A stretch of DNA of 64,000 nt, from positions 2,093,501 through 2,157,500 of the forward strand of contig NZ_CP080025.1 of assembly GCF_020463795.1 (NCBI RefSeq), given 5' to 3'. The notes under the pieces are model-generated. The model did not search any database and had not been told where the DNA came from. It saw only the letters and a list, made by a program, of their open reading frames with translations. Below, in pieces: positions 55,627 through 64,000 of the stretch; position 1 is the first letter of the stretch; each line of letters opens with the position of its first letter. The DNA comes from Echinicola marina. GTDB lineage: Bacteria > Bacteroidota > Bacteroidia > Cytophagales > Cyclobacteriaceae. Made by a program: the position numbers and the translations under genes.

Positions 55627-57675
55627 ATGAAAAAGACATATATATATATTCTTATTTGCATGGTGTTTTCAAGTATCAGCTATGCGCAAGTAGATAGAAG
55701 TAAATATCCTGAACCAGGTCCAGCTCCTAAGATTGAACTTGAAGATCCAGCGACATTTACCTTGGACAATGGACTAAAGGTTTTTGTGGTAGAAAACCAC
55801 AAATTGCCGAGAGTAGCCTTTTCATTAGTGATCAATAGGGATCCCCTGTTGGAAAAGGACAAGGCTGGTATGACCGGTTTTGTTGGGGATATGTTGACAG
55901 CTGGTACCAGTAATAGAAGCAAAGATGAATTGGATGAAGAGGTTGATTTTATCGGTGCTTCCTTGAGTGCTGGTTCCACATCCATTTATGCCTCATCATT
56001 GAAAAAGCATCAAGGCAAAATATTAGACTTGATGTCAGATGTGCTGTATAATCCCATATTTCCTCAAGAGGAATTGGATAAGCTAAAGAAACAAGCTATC
56101 ACAGCTTTGGCTACATCAAAGGATGATCCCAATTCAATCAGCGGGAGATTAACAGCTGCTTTGGTGTTCGGTAAGGATCATCCCTATGGAGAAACGCAAA
56201 CTGAGGAAAGTTTGGGAAATGTTACTGTTGAGGATATTAAAGCTTATTATCAAACTTATTTTAAACCTAATGTAGCTTATTTGGCGATAGTAGGTGATAT
56301 AGACGAGAAAGAAGCGAAAAAGGTAGTAGAAGAACACTTTTCTGAATGGGAAAAAGGAGAGGTGCCAGAATTTGATTATGAGCAACCCGAATTGCCAGAA
56401 AATAATAAAGTAGCTTTGGTGGATAGATCCGCATCAGTTCAATCTGTTATTGATATCACCTATCCATTGGAAATGAGTTTAAATAACGATGAGTATCTCG
56501 ATACGAGGGTATTGAATTATATTTTGGGAGGTGGTTCTACTTCCCGTTTGTTTATGAATTTAAGGGAAGATAAGGGATATACCTATGGAGCATATTCGTC
56601 TATTGGTTCTGATAAGTTGGTTACCAGCTTTTCGGCAGGAGCTTCTGTGAGGACAGCAGTGACAGATTCCGCTATTCATGAATTTATCTATGAAATCCAT
56701 AGAATAGTAGAAGAAGGGGTGAAGAAGGAAGAACTGGATGCAGCCAAGGCAAGTTTGACCGGGAGTTTTGGTAGGGCTTTAGAAAGTCCATCCACTTTGG
56801 CCAATTTTGCTATTAATATTGACCGCTATGATCTTCCAAAGGATTTTTATACCACTTATTTGCAGCGGCTTAGCGCATTGACTGTTGAGGATATCAATAC
56901 AGCAGCAAATAAGTATATCAAACCTGAAAATATGTACATCACTATTGTGGGCAATGGTTCTGACCTTAAGGGAAAGCTTGAGCAATTTGGGGAAGTGAGC
57001 TTGTTTGATAACCAAGGAAACCCTGCCAAGGAAATCGAGATGACAGATGCTAATATTACCGCAGAAAAAGTGATTGATAAATACATTGATGCCATAGGAG
57101 GGAAAGATGCGTTAAGTGTTTTGGAAACAGCCAAGATAGTGATGAAGGCAGAGGTTCAAGGACAGGAGATAGAAATGACAGTCCTTTATGATGATCCAGG
57201 TATGCGCTTTAACCAGAAAGTAGCCATGATGGGGAATACAGTTTCCAGTACTACTCTGGCAGATGGGAAAGGAGCTGTAGTGGCCATGGGCAATACGCAG
57301 GAGTTGAGTGATGAACAGTATGAAGAAGCTAAAATGAGCATGTTTCTGATACCAGAATTGCACTATGTAGATTTGATGTATAGCTTAAGTTTAGATGGAA
57401 TCAAAGATGTGGAAGGAGAGAATGCCTATAAAGTGGTTGTGTCAAATCCAACAGGCGCAAAAACGGTCAATTATTACAGTGTAGATTCAGGATTGAAAAT
57501 AAAGAGTGAGAACGAAAAGTCAGGAGAGATGATGTTTTTAGATTACGAAGAGAAGAATGGGGTGATGTATCCGATGAAAAATATAGTGAAATCCCCGATG
57601 ATTCCAGTGCCTTTAAATACTACTGTGGAAAGTTTGGAATTTAATCCAGCACTAACTGACGAAGACTTTAAATAG
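55627..57675 (+). CDS. Inactive M16-like protein fused to a C-terminal LolA-like domain
   Basis: A 682-residue exported protein (signal MKKTYIYILICMVFSSISYAQ). Residues about 40-465 are an M16 pair of domains, but the HxxEH site is replaced by GFVGDML at 84-90, so no zinc site is formed. The R/Y pair typical of M16 substrate handling is kept (SRLFMNLREDKGYTYGAYSS). Residues about 475-682 form a LolA-like beta-sheet domain homologous to the next gene. I use the ATG at 55627; the GTG at 55603 that overlaps the previous stop would put eight residues before the signal peptide. Confidence 0.9.
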   Translation: MKKTYIYILICMVFSSISYAQVDRSKYPEPGPAPKIELEDPATFTLDNGLKVFVVENHKLPRVAFSLVINRDPLLEKDKAGMTGFVGDMLTAGTSNRSKDELDEEVDFIGASLSAGSTSIYASSLKKHQGKILDLMSDVLYNPIFPQEELDKLKKQAITALATSKDDPNSISGRLTAALVFGKDHPYGETQTEESLGNVTVEDIKAYYQTYFKPNVAYLAIVGDIDEKEAKKVVEEHFSEWEKGEVPEFDYEQPELPENNKVALVDRSASVQSVIDITYPLEMSLNNDEYLDTRVLNYILGGGSTSRLFMNLREDKGYTYGAYSSIGSDKLVTSFSAGASVRTAVTDSAIHEFIYEIHRIVEEGVKKEELDAAKASLTGSFGRALESPSTLANFAINIDRYDLPKDFYTTYLQRLSALTVEDINTAANKYIKPENMYITIVGNGSDLKGKLEQFGEVSLFDNQGNPAKEIEMTDANITAEKVIDKYIDAIGGKDALSVLETAKIVMKAEVQGQEIEMTVLYDDPGMRFNQKVAMMGNTVSSTTLADGKGAVVAMGNTQELSDEQYEEAKMSMFLIPELHYVDLMYSLSLDGIKDVEGENAYKVVVSNPTGAKTVNYYSVDSGLKIKSENEKSGEMMFLDYEEKNGVMYPMKNIVKSPMIPVPLNTTVESLEFNPALTDEDFK

Positions 57676-57681
57676 CGATAA

Positions 57682-58407
57682 ATGAAAAAGACAGCCTTAG
57701 CCCTGGCGGTAATTCTTGCTGGGGCAAATTTTGAAAGTACAGCTTTCACTGAAGGTACAGCCAACATGGAGTTGGTGAAGCAGGAAGTGACTGCTGAAGA
57801 AGTGGTACAAAAATATATTGCTGCAGTAGGTGGGCAAGCGATGGTCGACGGTCTTAGAAATATGGAAATGGTTATGGAGACGGAGATTCAAGGAATGACT
57901 TTGAATATCACGGTGATAACAGACCAAGAAAATCATCGGGCATTGAACCTGACGGAAATGAACGGCAATCAGGTCGCCAAAACTTTGATTAAGGATGGCA
58001 AAGGAACTGTGGTAAGTATGGGCAAGGAGCAAGAAATTACCGGAGAGCGCTTGAATTCAATGAAGAGTCAAACTTATATTGTCCCAGAAATGTATTATAC
58101 CGATTTGGGTTATGAAATCAGTTATGATGGTACAGGGGAAGTTGAAGGGGAAAAGGCCCATAGGGTATTGTTGAAAGATGCCAATGGTGTGGAAACGAGA
58201 GAGTATTATAGCATTGAGTCTGGATTGAAATTGATGACAGAGTCGGAAGTGGCAGGAAAGGTCGTTTATGAAGATTACAAAGATTGGGAGGGGATAACTT
58301 TCCCATCTAAGATTACGATGTCCAATAGTATGATGCCCGTGCCTATGGAGGTGAAAGTGATTTCGATGAAGATGAATCAGGAACTCGATGATCAACTATT
58401 TGATTGA
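57682..58407 (+). CDS. Stand-alone paralogue of the upstream LolA-like domain
   Basis: A 241-residue exported protein (signal near residues 1-20). From about residue 36 it aligns along its length with the C-terminal domain of the preceding gene: TAEEVVQKYIAAVGG vs TAEKVIDKYIDAIGG, IKDGKGTVVSMG vs LADGKGAVVAMG, IVPEMYYTDLGY vs LIPELHYVDLMY, EYYSIESGLKL vs NYYSVDSGLKI. It lies 6 bases after it, so it is a tandem domain duplication. Function unknown; perhaps a lipid- or protein-binding partner of the peptidase pair. Confidence 0.85.
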   Translation: MKKTALALAVILAGANFESTAFTEGTANMELVKQEVTAEEVVQKYIAAVGGQAMVDGLRNMEMVMETEIQGMTLNITVITDQENHRALNLTEMNGNQVAKTLIKDGKGTVVSMGKEQEITGERLNSMKSQTYIVPEMYYTDLGYEISYDGTGEVEGEKAHRVLLKDANGVETREYYSIESGLKLMTESEVAGKVVYEDYKDWEGITFPSKITMSNSMMPVPMEVKVISMKMNQELDDQLFD

Positions 58408-58425
58408 TCAATAAGGATTTAAGTG

Positions 58426-58455
58426 AAAAAAGGGATCTGAAATGATCCCTTTTTT
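58426..58455. terminator. Bidirectional terminator between the LolA-like and DoxX genes
   Basis: AAAAAAGGGATC/GATCCCTTTTTT (58426-58437 with 58444-58455) with a 6-base loop, 3 bases before the DoxX stop on the other strand. The A/T ends give T runs on both strands. Confidence 0.85.
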
Positions 58456-58458
58456 ATA

Positions 58459-58902
58459 TTACCAGTTTGGATGATTTTTCATCCAATAATCAAGAGAGAA
58501 TTTTCCAGAACCATAAAATAAAAAGACGATAAGTAAAATCAGTACGGCTAAAGAAATTTCAAATTCGAGGTTATTGGATACAGATAAGAATCCTTGGTTG
58601 ATGTTCACAAAGAAGACCGCACCAATTAATATAGGGATCTGGAAAATGATGGCAAATCTGGTCAATAGACCGAAAGCTATCAATCCTCCCCCAACCAAAT
58701 GCGCAAAGGCTACATAATGCGCCAAGGCCAAATTGAAAAATCGGAGATCACTATTGCTCATCATTTCCATTAAGGCATTGGTATTTGCTATAAACATGAC
58801 GCCTTTATAAAATATGAATAGCCCAAGGGCTACTCGGATAAAATCAATCCATTTAGGATGGTGGGTGTCAGCCCAAGATTCGATTTCTGAAATAGTTGCC
58901 AT
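58459..58902 (-). CDS. DoxX-family membrane protein
   Basis: A 147-residue protein with four membrane helices in the DoxX pattern (IDFIRVALGLFIFYKGVMFIANT; ALAHYVAFAHLVGGGLIAFGLLTRFA; IPILIGAVFFVNINQGFL; LAVLILLIVFLFYGSGKFSLDYW). The ending FxGSGxxSLDYW is a family mark. Role in the membrane is unknown; family members associate with thiosulfate or redox systems in other groups. An ATG at 58924-58926 would add 8 residues; I prefer 58902. Monocistronic. Confidence 0.87.
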   Translation of the reverse strand: MATISEIESWADTHHPKWIDFIRVALGLFIFYKGVMFIANTNALMEMMSNSDLRFFNLALAHYVAFAHLVGGGLIAFGLLTRFAIIFQIPILIGAVFFVNINQGFLSVSNNLEFEISLAVLILLIVFLFYGSGKFSLDYWMKNHPNW

Positions 58903-58993
58903 GATATTTTTGGGTTTTGTTATCATATAATATACGAAAATATCGGCGTACTGTGTTGGAAATCATTGATTTAAATCGTTGTATGGCTCCGTA

Positions 58994-60664
58994 TTATTCC
59001 ATCCACTTGACTCTTTTGTTATTTTCTTCCATTACTTCGAATCTGAAAGAAGGATAATAGTGGCCTTTTTTATCTTCTAGTACTAATTGAATAGGTCTGC
59101 CAAATCTATTGATGGATAAATGGATTTTTTGTACCCCTTTAGCTGGATTATTTTCAAAAGCTAATCCATCTACCTGTTCAATTTTATCTCCAAGCATGAG
59201 TAAATTGAATGCAGCGCTCTCAGGGTGAATTTTTGATATCGTGCCATCCGTATGTAATTTGATTCCAAATTGCGACATATAATAGTCGCTGTTTTTCTCT
59301 CCGTTTATCTTGATATTGATACTTTCTAATTGGGCTTTTAAAACAGGAAAAAGGTCTTTTTTGCCTGTAACATAATCTTTGAAAAAGTTATCTATAATTT
59401 TAGGGCTTGAATGATGCAGCGTTACGATGTTTTGAAAGTCCTCCATGTCATAGCCCTTATGTTTTTTGCCAAAATTGTTCCACATGTCTTTCATTACCTC
59501 ATGTAGGGAACTGCCTTCATCCAATAATATCAGATCAAGGCAAAGTGAGATCAAGGCTCCTCTGTTATAAATGCTGACTTTTTTATCCGGGATTCCAGGT
59601 TTATATCCATCCAGCCAGAGGTCAAAACTGGAGGCTGCAATGGACTGGTTTTGCCAACCAAATGATTCAAATTCTCTTTGGAATAGCTTTTCTAGAATTT
59701 TGCTTAAATATTCTTCCAAATTGAAATAGCCGGATTTTAACAAAAAGATATCTCCCATATAGGTGGTGACTCCTTCAGCGACCACCCCGGTTTGTATATA
59801 GGCTTCTTTAGAAAAATCATAAGGCAATAATTCCTTGGGTCTGATCCGGCAAACATTCCAAAAGTGGTAGAGCTCATGAGCACTTACGCCGAAAAGCTCT
59901 TCCAGATTTTTCTTTTCCGAAAGACTTTCAGCAGGTCCAAAGGTGATAACGGTAGAAAATTGATGTTCTACACCGTGATAATGCTTATATGGTAGAAGTT
60001 GATAGAGAAAGTGATAATTCTGAGCAGGGAAATCTCCAAATGCGCTAATTTGCTTTTGGGTAAAGCCTTTAAAGCTTTCCAATAGCTTCTCTATATCAAA
60101 ATGAATTTCCCCATGGAACCAAAGATGGAAAGTTGATTGCTCCGCTTGATAGCTATAATGATTTAAAGTGGCACTGCTAAGAAAAGGGCTGTCCACTAAG
60201 TGTTGGAAATTGTCCGCTTGAAATAGGTTTCTGTCTATTTTAGGTAGTGCAGTTGCAGCTTTGTAGTCATCAGGGATTGAAACGGACACTTGTATGGATT
60301 CGTTTTCCCTGCCTTTAATTTCAAAAATGAAATTGATAAAATTAAGATAGAGCTGTTCATCATCAGACCAGCTTCCGCCAGCATCCATTTGGTTGGCATG
60401 AAATTTATAGGATACAGTATATATACCTTTATTTGAGGCCTTAAAACACCAAAGGTCTTTGTTTTGCTTTTCCCAATCAACAGCTGATTGGTCTAATTGT
60501 ACTGAAAAATCCCGGATATTCTGGGCATAATTGGTGATTTCATATCTTCCAGGCCTCCAAGAGGGGAGTTGTAAATTTACTTTTTCTCCTTGCTTACAAT
60601 GAAGGTTTAGCTTAACTTCAATAAATTGACTAAGTGGATTGTTTCGTTTTATCAGGTATTCCAT
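58994..60664 (-). CDS. M61 family metallopeptidase with PDZ domain
   Basis: A 556-residue peptidase of the M61 (glycyl aminopeptidase-like) family. The N-terminal beta domain (residues 1-210) is followed by the zinc motif His263-Glu264-x-x-His267 in SAHELYHFWNV, with the family motif RPKELLPYDFSKEAY and the third ligand region VVAEGVTTYMGD. A C-terminal PDZ domain (about 455-540; FGIKLHTDGTISKIHPESAAFNLLMLGDKIEQVDG) is clear. No signal peptide is visible, so it is probably cytoplasmic despite the family's exported members. Monocistronic. Confidence 0.92.
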   Translation of the reverse strand: MEYLIKRNNPLSQFIEVKLNLHCKQGEKVNLQLPSWRPGRYEITNYAQNIRDFSVQLDQSAVDWEKQNKDLWCFKASNKGIYTVSYKFHANQMDAGGSWSDDEQLYLNFINFIFEIKGRENESIQVSVSIPDDYKAATALPKIDRNLFQADNFQHLVDSPFLSSATLNHYSYQAEQSTFHLWFHGEIHFDIEKLLESFKGFTQKQISAFGDFPAQNYHFLYQLLPYKHYHGVEHQFSTVITFGPAESLSEKKNLEELFGVSAHELYHFWNVCRIRPKELLPYDFSKEAYIQTGVVAEGVTTYMGDIFLLKSGYFNLEEYLSKILEKLFQREFESFGWQNQSIAASSFDLWLDGYKPGIPDKKVSIYNRGALISLCLDLILLDEGSSLHEVMKDMWNNFGKKHKGYDMEDFQNIVTLHHSSPKIIDNFFKDYVTGKKDLFPVLKAQLESINIKINGEKNSDYYMSQFGIKLHTDGTISKIHPESAAFNLLMLGDKIEQVDGLAFENNPAKGVQKIHLSINRFGRPIQLVLEDKKGHYYPSFRFEVMEENNKRVKWME

Positions 60665-60688
60665 TTACATTTGTGCTTTGACAATAAA

Positions 60689-60696
60689 CAAAAGTA
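60689..60696 (-). promoter_or_regulatory. -7 promoter box of the M61 gene
   Basis: On the minus strand TACTTTTG matches TAnnTTTG, 24 bases before the M61 ATG. No good -33 box. Confidence 0.4.
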
Positions 60697-60705
60697 ACCC
60701 ACTGG

Positions 60706-60736
60706 TTTGTAAATAAAAAAATACTATCTATCTTTG
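60706..60736 (+). promoter_or_regulatory. Consensus promoter of rpmH-rnpA
   Basis: TTTG (60706-60709), a 19-nt spacer and TATCTTTG (60729-60736): both boxes match. Start of transcription near 60743 would give a 5' UTR of about 130 nt before rpmH. Confidence 0.75.
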
Positions 60737-60873
60737 CAATCCTTTTCAGGGTCAACTGGGAAGGGGAGTCAAAGAAAAGCAATAAAAATTAAAACATAAA
60801 TCGATAATGAAGTGAGGAGCTGGTAGAATTATCACTTTAAACTTCCGCTTTATCGGTAGAAAATTAAACGATC

Positions 60874-61032
60874 ATGAAAAGAACATTCCAACCTTCTCGC
60901 AGAAAAAGAAGAAATAAGCACGGTTTTAGGGAAAGAATGGCGACACCTAACGGAAGAAGGGTTGTTAAGTCAAGAAGAGCAAAAGGTAGACATAAATTAA
61001 CAGTGTCTTCAGAAAAAACGCTTAAGAAGTAA
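60874..61032 (+). CDS. rpmH: 50S ribosomal protein L34
   Basis: A 52-residue protein, [20 protein letters not shown] at the start and [19 protein letters not shown] further on, the standard L34 sequence. It is followed 41 bases later by rnpA, the usual bacterial pair. Confidence 0.98.
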   Translation: MKRTFQPSRRKRRNKHGFRERMATPNGRRVVKSRRAKGRHKLTVSSEKTLKK

Positions 61033-61073
61033 TTGTTGAAAGATTCATTTCTTTGTTTTGATGCCTTATTGCT

Positions 61074-61472
61074 ATGAATTATAGGCTTCCCAAGAATGAA
61101 CGATTACATTCTAAAAAGTTAATAAAGGAACTTTTTGATAAAGGTTCCTCTTTTTTTTTATATCCCTTCAAAGTAATTTATTTGCCCTTAGATCAAGCTG
61201 AGGAAACCAATCAGGTACTTTTTTCTGTTTCCAAAAGGAAAATAAAGAAAGCTGTTGATCGTAATTTCATCAAAAGGAGAGTGAAAGAAGCCTATCGGCT
61301 GAATAAATCCATTCTTTTAGATGGTGAAAGCGAGAAAAAAATGATAGCTTTCGTCTACGTTTCATCAAAATTGGAAACCTTTCAGGCCATCCAACCTAAG
61401 GTGATTAAAATATTAAACCGCCTTGCAGCCCAGCAAGGGAACAAATCTAGTCAAGATGAAGAAAAGAAATAG
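61074..61472 (+). CDS. rnpA: Ribonuclease P protein component
   Basis: A 132-residue basic protein that assists the RNase P RNA in tRNA 5' processing. The start YRLPKNERLHSKKLIKELFDKG and the signature region SVSKRKIKKAVDRNFIKRRVKEAYRLNK (the RNR-type motif) are present. Its last 17 bases overlap the S41 peptidase gene, so the two are translationally coupled. Confidence 0.94.
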   Translation: MNYRLPKNERLHSKKLIKELFDKGSSFFLYPFKVIYLPLDQAEETNQVLFSVSKRKIKKAVDRNFIKRRVKEAYRLNKSILLDGESEKKMIAFVYVSSKLETFQAIQPKVIKILNRLAAQQGNKSSQDEEKK

Positions 61473-63120
61473 AGTTATTGCCTTCGCTATGGTCCTCATC
61501 GTTGGGGGAGGACTTTTGTTTTCATTCAAAGGCAAAAATGATAAGCTTTTTCTGATAGCCAAGAATTTGGATATTTTTGCCTCTCTGATCAGGGAGTTAG
61601 ATTCTTATTATGTGGATGAAATCAATCCTGAAGAATTAGTGACTGTGGGGATTAATGCCATGTTAGAAGAGCTTGATCCCTATACAACGTATATTCCTGA
61701 AGAAGAATCGGATGATTTTAGGACCATGACCACCGGAGAGTATGGGGGGATTGGTGCGCTAATCGGTAATAGGATAGGTGTCAATATGGTATTGATGCCT
61801 TACAAAGGTTTTCCTGCCCAGAATGCTGGATTGAGGATCGGAGATGAGTTATTAGAGGTTGATTCTGCAAATGTAGTTGAATTGCCGACGAGCGATATTT
61901 CCAAAATGCTGAAGGGGCCTGCCAATACACCGGTGAGGGTAGTGGTAAAACGGAATAATGATACCTTAGCGTTTGATTTGACCAGAAAGAAAATTGTTAT
62001 TACCAATGTTCCTTATTACGGGATGGTCAATGATCGTGTTGGATATATTAAGTTGACGGATTTTACCACAAATGCTGGTGATGATGTTCGTAAAGCCTTG
62101 GTCGATTTAAAGGAGCAAGGAGCGGAAGAATTGATTTTGGATTTACGAGATAATCCCGGAGGCATCCTTAAAGAGGCTGTAGATATTGTGAGTTTGTTTG
62201 TGCCAAAAGGAAGGGAAGTAGTAAGTACTATTGGTAAATTGGATAATGTAAATGCTGAATATAAAACCTCTAGGTCACCTGTAGATAAGAAAATGCCTTT
62301 AGCTGTTTTGGTCAATGAAAGATCTGCCTCGGCTTCAGAGATTGTTGCTGGTGCATTACAGGATTATGACCGCGCTGTATTGGTAGGGAGAAAGACTTTT
62401 GGGAAGGGACTCGTGCAAAGTACCATACCCTTATCTTATAATGCGCAGGTCAAAGTGACGACTGCAAAGTATTACATTCCGAGTGGACGTTGCATTCAAG
62501 AAGTGGATTACAGTCATAGAGATGAAAATGGAAATGTTGGGATTGTAGCGGATTCTTTAAGGCGAGAATTTAAGACTAAGAATGGCAGGACTGTATGGGA
62601 CGGGGCTGGAATTGAACCAGATGAGGATGTTGAGCCGAGAAAATATGCCCCCATTACATATAGTTTGGTAGCACGTAGCTTGGTCTTTGAATTTGTTAAC
62701 CAATATTATTACGAGCATGATAGTATTGAGGCTCCTAGGGAATTTGAGGTGAGCGATGAGATTTACGATGAATTCGTTTCATGGTTAGAAGGTAAGGATT
62801 ACGATTATGTTACTAGAGTGGAAAAATCCATCGAAGATTTGGAAGCTTATGCCAAGGAGGAAAAATACTTTGATGATATCAAAAGTGAGATAGATTCATT
62901 GAAGAAAAGTTTAAGCCATAATAAAGAGCAAGACTTGATTACTTATAAAGATGAAATAAATGAGGCTTTAAAAGATGAGATTGTTTCTAGGTATTATTAT
63001 CAGGGAGGTGTAGTAGAGGCTTCTATTGATAAAGATGAAGAGATAGAGAAAGCGCTTGAAGTCTTAGCTGACCAAAGTAGATACGAAGAGATCTTACGGC
63101 CTGTGATAGCCAAAAAGTAA
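61456..63120 (+). CDS. S41 C-terminal processing peptidase with PDZ domain
   Basis: A 554-residue tail-specific protease (CtpA/Prc-like). One N-terminal membrane anchor (IAFAMVLIVGGGLLFSF), a PDZ domain (about 95-165; GIGALIGNRIGVNMVLMPYKGFPAQNAGLRIGDELLEV), then the S41 core with catalytic Ser in ERSASASEIVAGALQDY and Lys in GRKTFGKGLVQS. A C-terminal helical region of about 130 residues follows. I start at ATG 61456; an earlier TTG would overlap rnpA by 50 bases. Confidence 0.94.
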   Translation: MKKRNRVIAFAMVLIVGGGLLFSFKGKNDKLFLIAKNLDIFASLIRELDSYYVDEINPEELVTVGINAMLEELDPYTTYIPEEESDDFRTMTTGEYGGIGALIGNRIGVNMVLMPYKGFPAQNAGLRIGDELLEVDSANVVELPTSDISKMLKGPANTPVRVVVKRNNDTLAFDLTRKKIVITNVPYYGMVNDRVGYIKLTDFTTNAGDDVRKALVDLKEQGAEELILDLRDNPGGILKEAVDIVSLFVPKGREVVSTIGKLDNVNAEYKTSRSPVDKKMPLAVLVNERSASASEIVAGALQDYDRAVLVGRKTFGKGLVQSTIPLSYNAQVKVTTAKYYIPSGRCIQEVDYSHRDENGNVGIVADSLRREFKTKNGRTVWDGAGIEPDEDVEPRKYAPITYSLVARSLVFEFVNQYYYEHDSIEAPREFEVSDEIYDEFVSWLEGKDYDYVTRVEKSIEDLEAYAKEEKYFDDIKSEIDSLKKSLSHNKEQDLITYKDEINEALKDEIVSRYYYQGGVVEASIDKDEEIEKALEVLADQSRYEEILRPVIAKK

Positions 63121-63140
63121 GGTCTCAAAAAGATTTTGAG

Positions 63141-63186
63141 CTCCTTCTCAGTTTCGATGAAAATCGTGAATGGGAAGGAGTTTTTT
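63141..63186 (+). terminator. Terminator after the S41 peptidase
   Basis: CTCCTTCTCA pairs with TGGGAAGGAG (63141-63150 with 63171-63180, one G-T pair) around a structured loop, then six T. Confidence 0.8.
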
Positions 63187-63255
63187 GTTCTTGAGGCTTT
63201 ATTTAAAGGGAGCTTAGGTGAATTTGTCTTAGGGAAGCATGAAATAAGATTTTGT

Positions 63256-63263
63256 TATCTTTG
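63256..63263 (+). promoter_or_regulatory. -7 promoter box of tsaB
   Basis: TATCTTTG matches TAnnTTTG exactly, 36 bases before the ATG at 63300. The -33 box is weak. Confidence 0.5.
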
Positions 63264-63299
63264 CTAACTCTTTTACTAAGGGACGGAAAAAAGAAAAAA

Positions 63300-63989
63300 A
63301 TGGGATTAATATTATCAATAGATACAGCTGTTTCTGTTTGTTCTGTGGCTCTGCATCAGGATGGTCAATTATTAGCTTTGTTGGAGTTGCACCAAGAAAA
63401 TGTGCATGCCCAAAAGTTAATGCCTGCTATCAAAGAGTTGATGGAGCAAACGGGGGTGCAATCTTCCCAATTAGATGCGGTGGCAGTTTCAGAAGGGCCT
63501 GGCTCATACACGGGATTAAGAATAGGGGTCTCTACTGCTAAGGGGATAGCTTTTGCGCATAGCATTCCATTGATTGGGGTGGGAAGTTTGGACGCGCTTG
63601 CTTACCAGGTTAAAGGTTTTGCGGAAGATGGTACTGTGATTGTACCTATGATCGATGCGAGAAGAATGGAGGTTTATAGTAAAGTGTTCAATAGTTTGCT
63701 TGCCATAATTGAAGATATAAAACCAGAGATTATTGATGAATCCTCTTATCAGGAGTATTTGAAAAATGGCTTGGTTTATTTTTTAGGAGATGGTGCCCAA
63801 AAGGTGTCAGAAGTCATAATGCATCCTAATGCCCGTTTTTACAATATTACTAATTCAGCTGTTTCTGTAGGGGAGATAGCGCATGAAAAATTTGAAAGAG
63901 AAGAATTTGTTGATGTAGCTTACTTTGAACCGAACTACTTGAAGGAATTTAGGGTTGTGAAATCAAAGAAAAATCCATTATTGTCATGA
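63300..63989 (+). CDS. tsaB: tRNA t6A37 synthesis subunit TsaB
   Basis: A 229-residue Kae1/TsaD-like protein that partners TsaD in making threonylcarbamoyl-adenosine 37 in tRNA. The start MGLILSIDTAVSVCSVAL and the block DAVAVSEGPGSYTGLRIGVSTAKGIAFAHSIPLIGVGSLDALA are diagnostic for TsaB. An upstream TTG at 63252 is less likely. The stop overlaps the next start (ATGA). Confidence 0.95.
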   Translation: MGLILSIDTAVSVCSVALHQDGQLLALLELHQENVHAQKLMPAIKELMEQTGVQSSQLDAVAVSEGPGSYTGLRIGVSTAKGIAFAHSIPLIGVGSLDALAYQVKGFAEDGTVIVPMIDARRMEVYSKVFNSLLAIIEDIKPEIIDESSYQEYLKNGLVYFLGDGAQKVSEVIMHPNARFYNITNSAVSVGEIAHEKFEREEFVDVAYFEPNYLKEFRVVKSKKNPLLS

Positions 63990-64000
63990 GTGAAATAATT
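63986..64000 (+). CDS. Start of a downstream gene (partial)
   Basis: An ATG overlapping the tsaB stop (ATGA) opens a frame reading MSEII up to the window edge. The coupling pattern suggests a real co-transcribed gene, but five codons do not allow identification. Confidence 0.4.

Overview
The window looks like a piece of chromosome from a Bacteroidota bacterium, order Cytophagales and most likely family Cyclobacteriaceae (Echinicola/Cyclobacterium/Algoriphagus-like). This taxonomy is inferred from gene content and style. Several genes carry the Bacteroidota -7 promoter box TAnnTTTG, often with a TTTG-like -33 box about 18-20 nt upstream, and Shine-Dalgarno sequences are mostly absent. Family-level markers include a Bacteroidota-type alternate GlmU, type B L31, a NusB with a large insertion, an isolated atpD-atpC pair, DUF4293, DUF1573 and many AQ-terminated signal peptides. 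I see no insertion sequences, prophage, CRISPR array, tRNA or rRNA.

Layout. 1-1.9 kb: truncated outer-membrane protein and an alanine/sodium symporter (minus). 2.1-8.6 kb: a tightly overlapping minus-strand operon (alternate glmU, holB, retropepsin-like protease, rimK, hemC, cyclophilin lipoprotein, rmlD-like reductase), then rpmE2. 9.2-14.8 kb: Wzi-like outer-membrane protein, an MsbA-like ABC exporter, a small membrane protein and a ComM/YifB ATPase (plus). 15-19 kb: trans-sulfuration enzyme, an ECF sigma factor with membrane and envelope partners, DUF4293. 19-25.7 kb: truA, an MdlB/BmrD-like ABC half-transporter, envelope proteins, hemE, MOSC protein. 26-29 kb: dnaK and a GroES-like protein. 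28.8-33.6 kb: DeoR-type regulator divergent from glpD-glpK-glpF. 33.6-36.6 kb: atpDC and an NlpC/P60 lipoprotein. 36.6-41.8 kb: operon nusB-ytxH-DUF1573-yajC-ybbR-coaE, and an amino-acid dehydrogenase. 42-44.6 kb: an MdlA/BmrC-like ABC half-transporter and a beta-barrel protein. 44.8-48.2 kb: nrdBA behind a long structured leader region. 49-49.6 kb: rplU-rpmA. 49.8-53.5 kb: peptide-export operon (HlyD adaptor, C39-peptidase ABC exporter, HTH protein ending in a double-glycine leader motif). 54.3-58.4 kb: paired M16 peptidases and a duplicated LolA-like protein. 58.4-60.7 kb: DoxX and an M61 peptidase. 60.8-64 kb: rpmH, rnpA, S41 peptidase, tsaB.

Most of the window is housekeeping. The best candidate for something little described is the 49.8-53.5 kb operon. 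A complete C39 peptidase/ABC exporter with its HlyD partner is followed by a 109-residue protein in which a winged-helix DNA-binding domain is joined to a canonical double-glycine leader and a 19-residue acidic, aromatic-rich tail. This suggests that the exporter cleaves and secretes the tail of its own putative regulator. The next intergenic region folds into several hairpins ending in a terminator and may hold a small RNA. Other points of interest are an apparently split heterodimeric ABC exporter, a sigma-54-like promoter before dnaK, a terminator-like hairpin between atpD and atpC, a structured nrdBA leader region, and -7 boxes placed so close to start codons that leaderless mRNAs are predicted.
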